This document shows positions 16,174-24,538 of a stretch of DNA of 64,000 nt, piece after piece. Position 1 is the first letter of the stretch. Each line of letters opens with the position of its first letter. The DNA lies in contig NZ_CP063458.1 in assembly GCF_015169395.1 (NCBI RefSeq), positions 434,001 through 498,000 of the forward strand. The letters are read 5' to 3'. Under the pieces are notes generated by a model. That model was not told the origin of the DNA and ran no database searches. It saw nothing but the letters and a program-made list of their open reading frames with translations. The DNA is from Humisphaera borealis (GTDB lineage: Bacteria > Planctomycetota > Phycisphaerae > Tepidisphaerales > Tepidisphaeraceae). The position numbers and the translations under genes are program-made.

Positions 16174-16588
16174 GGCAATCACCCGCCTCAACCTCCCGAG
16201 AAAGCTCCATCTCCGCTCCAAGGCGGATTTCGATTCGGTCTTTGATGCCCGAACGCGCGAGATTCGCGGGCCGATCGCCGTCCACGCCCGGCCGAACGGG
16301 TTAACGCATCACCGCTTCGGAATGAGCGTCAGCCGCAAGGTGGGCATCGCCGCCAAGCGCAACGTGATCCGCCGCCGGCTGCGCGAGGCGTATCGGCTCT
16401 TGCAGCACGACCTGCCGACGCATTTCGACCTGGTGGTTGTCGTCCGTCCGCATCCGCCGTTGATGTTGGCGGAGTATCAGAAGCTATTGAGCGGGGCGAT
16501 GGTGAAGCTACATGCGGTGTGGGGGAAGCGAGTCCCCCTTCCGGTGCCCGTCGCGTCCGCCAAGGCGGACCCTACAATCTCGCCGTGA
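16109..16588 (+). CDS. rnpA: Ribonuclease P protein component
   Basis: 159 residues; typical RnpA is about 120. The core (residues 28-140) carries the family's conserved FGMSVSRKVGIAAKRNVIRR followed by RRLREAYRL, the RNA-binding RNR-like motif, here KRNVIRRRLRE. RnpA assists the RNase P RNA in maturing tRNA 5' ends. The only available start before the core is GTG at 16109, so the first 24 residues are encoded by the palindromic repeat arm, and the last ten (SAKADPTISP) by another dispersed palindrome. The stop TGA overlaps the GTG start of yidD. No rpmH gene is found upstream, where it is commonly located. Confidence 0.9.
   Translation: MGKTPHVRPLTPALSPEYSGEGAITRLNLPRKLHLRSKADFDSVFDARTREIRGPIAVHARPNGLTHHRFGMSVSRKVGIAAKRNVIRRRLREAYRLLQHDLPTHFDLVVVVRPHPPLMLAEYQKLLSGAMVKLHAVWGKRVPLPVPVASAKADPTISP
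16551..16577. repeat. Dispersed short palindrome GTCCGCCAAGGCGGAC, copy 2
   Basis: Identical over 27 bases to the copy at 3348-3374. Here it lies inside the 3' end of rnpA and immediately before the yidD start. Confidence 0.9.
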
Positions 16589-16791
16589 CCCGCGTTCTGA
16601 TTTTCCTCGTCCTCCTCTACCGCGTCACGCTCGGCAGGCTGCTCGGCGGGCATTGCCGGTACGAGCCGTCGTGCAGCCAGTACGCGATCGACGCGGTCAA
16701 CAAATACGGCCCGCTCAGCGGAAGCTGGCGGGCCGTGAAGCGTATATGTCGTTGTCACCCGTGGGGCGGGCACGGGCATGACCCGGCGTGA
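16585..16791 (+). CDS. yidD: Membrane protein insertion efficiency factor YidD
   Basis: 68 residues. The signature is GGHCRYEPSCSQYAIDAV followed by KYGPLSGSWRAVKRICRCHP, with the conserved cysteines of the YidD family. A short amphipathic N-terminal helix (VTRVLIFLVLLYRVTLGRLL) associates with the membrane near YidC/Sec. GTG at 16585 is chosen because it overlaps the rnpA stop as GTGA, a common coupling arrangement in rnpA-yidD pairs; an upstream frame would add repeat-encoded residues. yidC is not downstream here. Confidence 0.92.
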   Translation: MTRVLIFLVLLYRVTLGRLLGGHCRYEPSCSQYAIDAVNKYGPLSGSWRAVKRICRCHPWGGHGHDPA

Positions 16792-16795
16792 GGAT

Positions 16796-16888
16796 AAGGA
16801 TGAAGGCAGAAGGATGCAGGATGAACCGAACGGCCGAGCGTTCACTTCAGCTTCCGTTTTCATCCTTCATCCTTCGATATTCATCCTT
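16796..16888. repeat. Imperfect inverted repeat (AAGGATGAA family) between convergent genes
   Basis: Arms 16796-16825 and 16859-16888 match at 25 of 30 positions, made of degenerate AAGGATGAA units. It lies between yidD (plus) and the LEPR-XLL-like gene (minus), whose stop codon falls at the end of the right arm, so it may serve as a bidirectional terminator. Confidence 0.8.
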
Positions 16889-17411
16889 ACCCAAAGAACG
16901 GGTGATTCTGCTGTGCGACTGACATTGTCAGGAACGGTGCCATCGCGCCGCCCAGGGTGCGGCCGGTGGAGAACACCGGTTCGCCTTTGTCGGCGTCACG
17001 GGCGGCGGCAATTTCCGCGTCGCTGGGGATCGGCTGCGGCTCGAAACGGCCTCGGCGGTCGTGCAGCGCGTTGCCGAACAACGCCCAGGGCGTGTCGTCG
17101 ATCGACGATTCGCTGAACGTCGCTCCGTTGGTTTCGGGCTTGAGCTCGAACTGGTGTGGCGTCGTCTGGCGGGCGAGCGTAGTCGCCGGATCGACGATCA
17201 CATCGGCATCGTCGGCGCCGCCGATCGTGGTGTTCGACCAGGGTGAGACGGCATGGTCGGACGCAGGAACGTCCACCAGCTGCTTGATATCGAGGACGCC
17301 GTCATGGGCCGACGCGGTGAAGAGGCTGCGGCCTTCCAGCACATCGACGAACGGGTGCATGGTAAGCAGACCACGCGACGGCGTTTTGATTCGCTTGAGA
17401 CTGAACGACAT
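16887..17411 (-). CDS. LEPR-XLL-like N-terminal, otherwise unknown protein
   Basis: 174 residues. Residues 15-35 include FVDVLEGRSLFTASA, which resembles the planctomycete 'LE(P/G)R-x-L(L/F)(S/T)A' motif found near the N-terminus of many exported proteins in this phylum. The remainder is Asp/Ala/Pro-rich, with no recognised domain, and ends NHPFFG. GGGAG lies 6 bases before the ATG at 17411. It is separate from lpxD by 320 bp. Function unknown; the motif suggests export or surface location. Confidence 0.6.
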   Translation of the reverse strand: MSFSLKRIKTPSRGLLTMHPFVDVLEGRSLFTASAHDGVLDIKQLVDVPASDHAVSPWSNTTIGGADDADVIVDPATTLARQTTPHQFELKPETNGATFSESSIDDTPWALFGNALHDRRGRFEPQPIPSDAEIAAARDADKGEPVFSTGRTLGGAMAPFLTMSVAQQNHPFFG

Positions 17412-17731
17412 ACCTACTCCCACTTCTAAAGGGCCTGCAACGGATCCAGCCACGGGTTCCATCCGTGAAGGTCGGGCTGACCGCGATTACAGGCGGCACT
17501 GGGAGAAGATTTACGATTTGTCACTCAAGCCCGGCAAACGCCGGGACGGCGCGCAACGAAAGGTCCGAATAGAATCACGATTGGCTCAACGCCGATGCCG
17601 TTTCGGGCGGTTTCGGAATTGAAAACAAAGATGCAAGTGGGGCGGGTTTGGCGGGGCAGGAAACGAAAAGTCAACGCGGAGGCGGGGGGACAGGGACGCA
17701 CGGAGGGTCTCTGCGGTGCTCTTTTCCCCGC
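17412..17731. other. Gene-free spacer between lpxD and the LEPR-XLL-like gene
   Basis: 320 bp with no credible coding frame on either strand and no strong hairpin. It probably holds the promoter of the LEPR-XLL-like gene and the end of the lpxD transcript. Confidence 0.4.
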
Positions 17732-18799
17732 TCAAGCCACAGGCGTCGTCGCGAGCGACTTACGGAGGGCTTCGAGCTCTTCCTGAAGCTTGCGGACCTG
17801 GGTGCGCAAGTCCGGTAAATCCCGGAGGGCGGCCTGTTCGCGGAGCATCTGTCGGTGGGGGATCGCGGGCAGGCCGCTGACGACCTGTTTGGCGGGCACG
17901 TCGTCCATCGCGCCCGAGCAGCCGGCGAGCATCGCGCCGTCGCCGAAGCTGACGTGATCGCGTACCGCGCTCTGGCCTCCCAGAACAACGCCGGTGCCGA
18001 TTGTCACGCTGCCGGCCAAGGCTGATTGTCCGGCCATGATGCAATGAGGACCGGTGCGCGAGTTGTGACCGACCTGTACGAGATTGTCGAGCTTGGTTCC
18101 CCTGCCGATGCGGGTTTCGTCGAACTTCGCCCGGTCAATGCAGGCACAGGAGCCGATCTCGACATCGTCTTCGATGACGACGGTGCCGATCTGCGGAATC
18201 TTCGCGTGCTGTCGGCCGTCCCATCGGTAACCGAAGCCGTCGGTGCCGATGACACTGCCGGCATTCACGATGACGCGGTTGCCGAGCGTGATACGCTCCC
18301 GGATGACGACATTGGGGTAAAGCTCGCAGTCGTTGCCGATGACCGTGTCGTCACCGATGAACGTGCCCGGGTGAACGACACAGCGTTCGCCGAGCGCGAC
18401 GCGTTCGCCGATGACGACGAACGGGCCGATTCGGCAATCGGCCCCGATGGTGGCCGTTGCGGCGACGCGGGAGAGCGGGTCGATGCCGACGGCGGGGCGG
18501 GGCACCGGCGGGGCGAACAAGCCCAGCACCTTGGCCATCGCCAGGTCGGCGTCGTCAACGACAATCAGCGGTACGCCTGCCGGCACTTCGACGCCCGCCA
18601 GGCGGACCTTTCGATGAACCAGCACCGCGGCGGCGCGGGTTGAGGGAAGCTGCTTCACGAACTTGTCAGTGGCGAGAAAGCTCAGTTCATCGCCGTCGGC
18701 CCTGGTCAACGTATTGAGGCCGCGGATGACCTTCTCGCCGTTAATGCCGGAGGGGAGCGGGACGCCCAGAAGCTCGACGATCGTGGAGAGTTTATGCAT
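17732..18799 (-). CDS. lpxD: UDP-3-O-acylglucosamine N-acyltransferase LpxD
   Basis: 355 residues, the usual length. It adds the second hydroxyacyl chain in lipid A synthesis. An N-terminal uridine-binding domain (residues 1-100) precedes a left-handed beta helix of hexapeptide repeats (ATIGADCRIGPFVVIGERVA and following), the catalytic His region LVQVGHNSRTG, and a C-terminal helical extension that is a coiled coil (LRTQVRKLQEELEALRKSL). ATG at 18799 (MHKLSTIVELL) begins the family's N-terminal helix. It follows ompH by 138 bp, a common gram-negative order. Confidence 0.95.
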   Translation of the reverse strand: MHKLSTIVELLGVPLPSGINGEKVIRGLNTLTRADGDELSFLATDKFVKQLPSTRAAAVLVHRKVRLAGVEVPAGVPLIVVDDADLAMAKVLGLFAPPVPRPAVGIDPLSRVAATATIGADCRIGPFVVIGERVALGERCVVHPGTFIGDDTVIGNDCELYPNVVIRERITLGNRVIVNAGSVIGTDGFGYRWDGRQHAKIPQIGTVVIEDDVEIGSCACIDRAKFDETRIGRGTKLDNLVQVGHNSRTGPHCIMAGQSALAGSVTIGTGVVLGGQSAVRDHVSFGDGAMLAGCSGAMDDVPAKQVVSGLPAIPHRQMLREQAALRDLPDLRTQVRKLQEELEALRKSLATTPVA

Positions 18800-18937
18800 G
18801 AACACCGAGCTACGAAGCCGACCGGGCGGACGATCTGCTGGCACGGGTCGCCGGTACCCCGGCGACCCGTGCTGAAAATTGACGTGGGCTGGAGTCTGCG
18901 GCGTATCGCCAACCCGTGGCACTGAGCGCCAGTGCGT

Positions 18938-19597
18938 TTACTTCGGTGCGACCGGGTTGACCATCGCAGCCGGCGGGCCGCCGGACTTGTAGTCGGCATC
19001 GAGCTGCAACTGCACGGCGGCGGTGATGTCCAGGCCCTGCTTGGCGGATACGAAAAGCACCGTCTTCTTCAGGATCGCGTCATTGAGCTGCGCCATGTTC
19101 ACGCCGTCGAGATCTTCAGGGAGCTTGGCACCGATGTCGGCGATGACCAGGTCGATGCCGTCGCGCTGGGCGACCTTGGCGACCGTCTGGGTGATCTTGT
19201 CGAACATCGAGCGCATCTGGTCCTTCTGGTTCCATTCGGCGCGGATCTGCTCGGACTGCTGCCACACCTTGAAGTCGGCGGTGGCGCGAATCAGCTTGTC
19301 GTTGGCGGCCTTCCACTGGTCGGTACCCTGCCTGAACTCATCCCGGCCGGCTTTGAGCCGCTTGAGCTCCTCCACCTTGCCGGTGCCTTCGGCCTGGATG
19401 CGCTTCTGGTCCTCTTCAAACTTCTTCTTCAGAGCCTGGGTCTCGGCGGCGTCGTTGAAGACCTTGGCCGGGTTGACCACTGCGACCCGCACGGTCGACT
19501 GGGCCTGCGCGCCGGAAGGCGTCAAGACCAGCGCGGAGACAGCCATCGAAAGCATCAGAAGAGGTTTAAGGAGAGAGGCTCGGGCGCGCGACTTCAT
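18938..19597 (-). CDS. OmpH/Skp-family periplasmic chaperone
   Basis: 219 residues. A Sec signal peptide (cleaved after AQAQ, about residue 33) is followed by a strand VRVAVVNPAKVF and a long helical tentacle region (residues 48-150) rich in Lys/Glu/Gln, then a return strand IDLVIADIGAKL. This is the Skp trimer architecture; Skp carries unfolded outer membrane proteins across the periplasm. It sits between bamA and lpxD as in many gram-negative genomes. AAAGGAA precedes the ATG at 19597 by 8 bases. Confidence 0.9.
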   Translation of the reverse strand: MKSRARASLLKPLLMLSMAVSALVLTPSGAQAQSTVRVAVVNPAKVFNDAAETQALKKKFEEDQKRIQAEGTGKVEELKRLKAGRDEFRQGTDQWKAANDKLIRATADFKVWQQSEQIRAEWNQKDQMRSMFDKITQTVAKVAQRDGIDLVIADIGAKLPEDLDGVNMAQLNDAILKKTVLFVSAKQGLDITAAVQLQLDADYKSGGPPAAMVNPVAPK

Positions 19598-19758
19598 CGT
19601 TGAGGTTCCTTTCATGGATAGATCACCCGGAGCGAGAACGACATCCCGGGACGTAAAGGTTATCGGACGCAGGCGGGCGATACCATCGAAGTTTTCCCGC
19701 CGGGGCGTCCGGATCGGGCCTAGCTGGCGTGCGAATCATCCTAACTGGTTGTCAGCAC

Positions 19759-22317
19759 TCACTGTATGAAACCGAAGGAGAAGCTGATGTACTGGACGTC
19801 GTCCTGGTTGTCCTTGGACAGGGGGTAGGCAAAATCCAATGCCAGGGGTGCCGAGCCCAGGAACGGAAGCACGATTCGCACGCCGGCACCGACACTGGCG
19901 CGGAAGGTGGAGAGCTCGAAATCCTGCTCGACGGTGCCAAAATCGCTGAAGACGACACCGCGGAACTGGTCGGCGACGATCGGGAAGCTGAGTTCAACGG
20001 TGCCGGTGGCGAAGAAGTCACCGCCGATGGGGTCTTCCTCGAGGCCGGACCGCGGGCTTACCCCGCGGAACTTGAAGCCACGAATGCTGCCGAGGCCGCC
20101 GCCATAAAACCGTTCAAAGAACGGTGAGGCACCGGCGATATAGCCGGCGTTGCCACGGAAGCCGAGGACCGACTTGCGGTCCAGGAGATCTTCGGAAACG
20201 GTCTGGTAGGCCTCGAAGCCGAGGGTGTACTTGTAGAAGTCGTAGTCGCCGCCGAGGGCACCGTAGGCTTCCACGCGGCCGGTGGTGATGGTCCCACGGG
20301 TCGGGAACAGGCCGGGGTCAGTGGTGTCGTGTCGCAGTGTCAGGGCGACGCTGGTCAGGATCGATTTGCCAGCGCCGTCGACGATCTCTGGTGCCCGCAG
20401 TTTCGGGTCTTCGATGTTCTTGATGTTGACCTGTTCGCCGCGGAAGCTGACCACGGCGCTGGTCTCGTAGTTGAACCGGTGTCCGAAGCTGACGGTGTCG
20501 CCCACCCGGCGGTCGTCGTAGCCTTCCCGGATGCGCGTGCGGAGGTACAGCTCGTTGGAGAAACTGAACGGCTGGTCGAAGAGGTAAGGCTCGCTGAACC
20601 GAAGGTAGGCACTGGTCTGACGGGTGCCGGGTTCGAACGAAGCGCGAAAGTTCTGTCCTGCGCCGGTGAATGCCCGCTCCGAGAAAACGTCGCCGAAACT
20701 GGCCGGCCAGTTGCCGATATCAAAGTTCCGCTGCTCGTAGGTTAGGTTACCGCCGATGCCGCCGTTGGAGTTCACGCCGGCACCGACATTGAACGACGCC
20801 GTCCGCTGCTCCGTCACCTCGACCAGAAGGTCGCGAACCCCGGGTTGTTCGCCGATGGGCGTTACGCTGACGTTGCCAAACGCGGGTTCACGTCGCAGGC
20901 GTTCCGAGGCGTCCTGCAACTCGGCCGAATTGAATCGCTCGCCCGGCGTAAGGTCGCGGAACTGCCGCAGGACCAGCTTGTCCTGGCTCTTGTAGTTCCC
21001 CTTGACGTAGATATTGCCGACCGAGAACTCCTTGCCTTCGTGGATCTGGTAAACCAGTTCCACCTTGCCCGGCTCCCGACGGAAAACGGTTTTGTTGTCG
21101 ACGCGGAGATAGTCCGGGTCGCTGCTGCCCGGAAGGTAGATGTAACCGTACTTCTTGCTGTAGGCCCGGACGACTTCGCGGACGTCGCGCTGGAGGGCCT
21201 CGTTGTCGTACGCTTCCCCTTCGACCAGCTTAAGCTTTTCGCGTATCTCCGATTCCTTAACGCCCAGCTCGCTTGCCGGGGCAATGACATCTCCCTGAAC
21301 GCGCTGGAACGTCACCTTATCGATGACATACCGGGGTCCTTCGTCGATGAGGAAGTCAATCTGCAGTTCGCTCAAGTCGGGAGACCAGACAAGCTTTCGG
21401 CCGACCTTGGCGTCGAAAAAGCCCTTGCTCTCGTAGAAGCGTCGCAACGCGGCAACATCCTCTTCGATCTGTTCCGGGCTGTACTTGCCGGGTCGGAAAA
21501 CGAAGAGGTACGTATTGGTTTTGATCTGGTCGGACAGCTTGCCGTCGGTGAAGCTCTTTGCTCCGACGAACTGAATGTTGCGAATGCGGACCTGCGGCCC
21601 TTCGACGATGTTGAACTGAACGACGCCTTCGCGGGCCAGCAGGTCTTCGTCGACCGTCACGTGGGCCAGGGGGTAGTTGTCGTCCTTGTACGCCGACTCG
21701 ATGGACGTGCGGGCGAGGGAGATACGAAACGAATCGATCGCTTCGCCCCTCTTGATATCGAGCGTACCGATCAGCTTCGACTCTTCCAGACGAACGTTGC
21801 CCCTGGTTCTGATGGCGGTGATCTGCCGCTGCTCGGTCACGACGAAGACGACATTCACGCCCAGTGCCGTCGGTTCCACCTTCGCTTCAACGTTGGCGAA
21901 CTTACGCAGGCCGAATACACGCTGGTAGTCTTCACTGACGGTCGCCGGATCGAAGGCATCGCCGACGCGGGTGCGGATGAGGTTACCGATGACGTTCGAT
22001 GAAACCTGCGTGTTACCGCGGATGAAGATGGCCTCGACACGGCGGCCCTTGAGTTCCGACGAGATTCCCAGATCGACTTCGCTCGACCGGGCCGGAAGCG
22101 TGGCCGGTTTACCCGTCTGTCCGAACACTACCGGCGAGCCGGCGAGCACGGCCGCGATAAACAGACCTCTGGCGACGCCTTGAATGGCGCAGGTGAGTCG
22201 GCTCGACGCGAATGCGGAAACCTGAGCCGCTTTGGGCGGCGTGGGGCGGGAGAAGACGGCTTCGTTTGGCACGTCCGGACTCCGCCGGCGATGCCTGAGC
22301 TGATGCGTTTCGTTCAC
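19759..22317 (-). CDS. bamA: Outer membrane protein assembly factor BamA
   Basis: About 852 residues. After an N-terminal region with a hydrophobic segment (GLFIAAVLAGSPVVFGQ) there are repeated POTRA domains (from RRVEAIFIRGNTQVSS onward, about residues 90-460) and a 16-strand surface-antigen barrel. The barrel contains GFRGNAGY and the lid motif GGLGSIRGF, and the final strand ends ISFSFGFIQ. BamA folds and inserts outer membrane proteins. GTG at 22317 is preferred, as a purine-rich GGAAGAGAG precedes it; a longer frame from 22353 cannot be excluded. It heads the bamA-ompH-lpxD cluster. Confidence 0.95.
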   Translation of the reverse strand: MNETHQLRHRRRSPDVPNEAVFSRPTPPKAAQVSAFASSRLTCAIQGVARGLFIAAVLAGSPVVFGQTGKPATLPARSSEVDLGISSELKGRRVEAIFIRGNTQVSSNVIGNLIRTRVGDAFDPATVSEDYQRVFGLRKFANVEAKVEPTALGVNVVFVVTEQRQITAIRTRGNVRLEESKLIGTLDIKRGEAIDSFRISLARTSIESAYKDDNYPLAHVTVDEDLLAREGVVQFNIVEGPQVRIRNIQFVGAKSFTDGKLSDQIKTNTYLFVFRPGKYSPEQIEEDVAALRRFYESKGFFDAKVGRKLVWSPDLSELQIDFLIDEGPRYVIDKVTFQRVQGDVIAPASELGVKESEIREKLKLVEGEAYDNEALQRDVREVVRAYSKKYGYIYLPGSSDPDYLRVDNKTVFRREPGKVELVYQIHEGKEFSVGNIYVKGNYKSQDKLVLRQFRDLTPGERFNSAELQDASERLRREPAFGNVSVTPIGEQPGVRDLLVEVTEQRTASFNVGAGVNSNGGIGGNLTYEQRNFDIGNWPASFGDVFSERAFTGAGQNFRASFEPGTRQTSAYLRFSEPYLFDQPFSFSNELYLRTRIREGYDDRRVGDTVSFGHRFNYETSAVVSFRGEQVNIKNIEDPKLRAPEIVDGAGKSILTSVALTLRHDTTDPGLFPTRGTITTGRVEAYGALGGDYDFYKYTLGFEAYQTVSEDLLDRKSVLGFRGNAGYIAGASPFFERFYGGGLGSIRGFKFRGVSPRSGLEEDPIGGDFFATGTVELSFPIVADQFRGVVFSDFGTVEQDFELSTFRASVGAGVRIVLPFLGSAPLALDFAYPLSKDNQDDVQYISFSFGFIQ

Positions 22318-22539
22318 TCGACTCTCTTCCCGTCGTGGAGCCGGCGGAGGCAACGCCTGACGGACGATACCCTTCCTCGCCGATGGGTTGGAAGTTTAGC
22401 GGTGGCGGGGGGGTTGTCAAAACGAAGGGAGCCTGCGGCCCTGCGGCAATCACCTACGACGGCATTTCATCGAGGCCCAAACAGCGGTCCGCGGTCCTGC
22501 ACGTCTCTTCGAAGCTGGGAGCGCCTACGTCACCGTCCG

Positions 22540-22563
22540 TCGCGTCCGCCAAGGCGGACCCTA
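22540..22563. repeat. Dispersed short palindrome GTCCGCCAAGGCGGAC, copy 3
   Basis: 24 bases identical to the copies at 3348 and 16551. Its outer edge CCCTA supplies the TAG stop codon of the minus-strand Uma2 gene. Confidence 0.9.
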
Positions 22564-23166
22564 GTCGGCGATCAAATCTCGAACGGGAACCGTGCCACAT
22601 TCCATTCCATCGATCCTGATCGGCACGTCATCACCAAATGCATAGACCTTGAGGTCGCGGTAGAGCGCCTCAGGGCCTGCAACTGGTAGGGTGAACACCT
22701 CCACCTGCCGCTCGCCAAGATTGATCACCCAGTAACAGCTGAATCCTGCCCGGGCGTATAGCCGTCCTTTGTCGCGGCGATCCAGCAGAAGCGACGTCCC
22801 AGAGACCTCGACCAGCATCGCGATGTCGGCAGCGCCGGGATGGTGATGGGTGCGCGTCCGCGGTGAGCCGCGGACGATGGCCAGGTCGGGCTCCGGCTCG
22901 CTGTCGTCGGTGGTGATCGCCGACTGCACGCGAACACGCCAACCCGTGGGCAGCCGAGCGGACAAGGCTTCATCGGTCAATTCGATCGTGGCGTCGTGAC
23001 GGGCGTCTCGCGGCATTTTCGGGATGATCCACCCTTCCAGCAGTTCGACCGGCTCATCCTCGGCCAAGACCCCCGTTTCGATCATGCGATGATACTCGGC
23101 AACAGAGAATCGCCGAACGGGGACCGGCGGCAGTGCGGGCGAAAGTGGTTGAAACGACAGCAGCAT
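22561..23166 (-). CDS. Uma2-family putative endonuclease-fold protein
   Basis: 201 residues, typical for Uma2 (DUF820). The fold is a PD-(D/E)xK-like restriction endonuclease core. The N-terminal segment RRFSVAEYHRMIETGVL with ELLEGWII, the acidic EPEPDLAIVRG and the later VEVSGTSLLLDRRDKGRLYA match the family's conserved blocks (Glu, Asp, Glu-x-Lys-like). Function is unknown in vivo; the family is greatly expanded in cyanobacteria and planctomycetes. The stop codon is the TAG of a dispersed palindrome. A second, more AT-rich homologue lies at 27738-28352. Confidence 0.9.
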   Translation of the reverse strand: MLLSFQPLSPALPPVPVRRFSVAEYHRMIETGVLAEDEPVELLEGWIIPKMPRDARHDATIELTDEALSARLPTGWRVRVQSAITTDDSEPEPDLAIVRGSPRTRTHHHPGAADIAMLVEVSGTSLLLDRRDKGRLYARAGFSCYWVINLGERQVEVFTLPVAGPEALYRDLKVYAFGDDVPIRIDGMECGTVPVRDLIAD

Positions 23167-23204
23167 GAGGACGTCAGTTATCGTACCTCAGTGAGCGAGA
23201 AGGT

Positions 23205-24434
23205 TCACGCGATATGCGCCTTCTTCTTCCGGCCCGACAGGTAGCTTTCCATGATGCAGTTCGCCAGTTCGCCGCTGCTGGTGTAGAACGCCAGACCTTT
23301 GGTGAGCCGGGCGAGCTGGTCGACGAAGCCGACCCAGTCCATGCCCCAATAGTCTTCAATTAGTGCGAAAGTCGCGATCCGGCAGTTTTCGCGGACGGCC
23401 AGGACGGCTTCCTTCAGGGTCGCCGCGGTGCTGCGCGGGTCGGGCGGGTAGAGCAGCAGGACGTTGTCGCCTTCGACGTGCGCCGTCGGCTGGCCGTCGG
23501 TGATGATGAAGATCTGCTTGTTCTCGCTCGCCCGCTTTCGCAGGATGCGCCGGGCCATCTGCAGGCCCATGTGCAGGTTGGTGAAATGCTGCGGGGCCTT
23601 GTCCAGCTGGTCGATCGGCACCTTCAGCCGCACCTGATAGTCGTAGATCGTGACGGGTTTGGGCATCGCCAGCGGCAGCGCGATCTCGGGGATCTTCGCC
23701 GCGCCGGAGTAGAAGCCGACGAAGTCGATCGAATCCTGCGGGAATGATTGGCGGACCAGCGCCTGCATCGCCATCGCGACTTTCTTGGCCGACAGAAATC
23801 GGCCGTAGCGCATCATGGAGCCGGACATGTCGAGCAGGACGACCGTTGAGCAACTGGTAACGCCTTCGTGCAGGTGAAGTTCGAAGTCTTTCTCGGAAAA
23901 GTCGATTTTGGCGCGCGGTCGACCGGCCGCGTTCGGGGACCCAGGCACGAAGGCATCAGAGGACGGGGAGTGGCCCTTCGTTCCTTCCTGCCTTCGTGCC
24001 TCCGTGGCTCGCTTCATCGCATTGCTGAGCGTCGCGTGCAGATCGAGTTCGCTGACCGGATCGCCGAACTCATAAGCCTTGGTGCCTTCGATGCGTTCTC
24101 CGCCGGATCCGGGGGTAACTTTCTCGTGGCCTTCGCGCTGGCCCTGCTTGAGGTTGGCGAAGACCTCGATCAGGGCTTTGCGCTGCATGCGGCCGATGGC
24201 GCGGGGCGTGAGCCGCAGCCGGCCTTTACCGTCTTTGTCGAGGATGCCGTCTTTCAGCAGTTGTTCCAGCAGTTCAGACTGGGCGTCGTCCTTGGGGTTC
24301 TCCATCATCTGCTGGAGGGCCTTGAGGGCCTGATCGCCGTACTGAAGGATAAAATCCATCAGGTTGTCGAAACCAAAGAGCTTGTCCTGCGTCGGGAACT
24401 CTTCGCCGTCGAACTCGCCATAGAAGTACTTCAT
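23205..24434 (-). CDS. VWA-domain protein
   Basis: 409 residues. The N-terminal third (1-150) is helical, and the C-terminal part (about 195-395) is a von Willebrand A domain with the metal site DMSGSMMRYG, a threonine (NLHMG region) and FIITDGQPTAH. The linker at about residues 145-172 (RRQEGTKGHSPSSDAFVPGS) is encoded by an inverted repeat of the CACGAAGG family, suggesting an in-frame insertion. Such proteins often act with MoxR-type AAA ATPases, but none is adjacent here. No membrane segment was seen. Confidence 0.88.
   Translation of the reverse strand: MKYFYGEFDGEEFPTQDKLFGFDNLMDFILQYGDQALKALQQMMENPKDDAQSELLEQLLKDGILDKDGKGRLRLTPRAIGRMQRKALIEVFANLKQGQREGHEKVTPGSGGERIEGTKAYEFGDPVSELDLHATLSNAMKRATEARRQEGTKGHSPSSDAFVPGSPNAAGRPRAKIDFSEKDFELHLHEGVTSCSTVVLLDMSGSMMRYGRFLSAKKVAMAMQALVRQSFPQDSIDFVGFYSGAAKIPEIALPLAMPKPVTIYDYQVRLKVPIDQLDKAPQHFTNLHMGLQMARRILRKRASENKQIFIITDGQPTAHVEGDNVLLLYPPDPRSTAATLKEAVLAVRENCRIATFALIEDYWGMDWVGFVDQLARLTKGLAFYTSSGELANCIMESYLSGRKKKAHIA
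23944..24000. repeat. CACGAAGG-family inverted repeat inside the VWA gene
   Basis: GGCACGAAGGCA (23944-23955) pairs perfectly with TGCCTTCGTGCC (23989-24000). The intervening sequence also carries CTTCGTTCCTTCC words. The same family forms the spacer element at 47298-47491. Confidence 0.85.
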
Positions 24435-24538
24435 CGGGCGTTATTGTAGGGCACGGAAACGGCAGAACCTCCAAATGAATTTCCACAACCGCTTTCACGG
24501 GATGCCTTGTGCACCGGCGTTGGTTTACGGCTGCGTAT

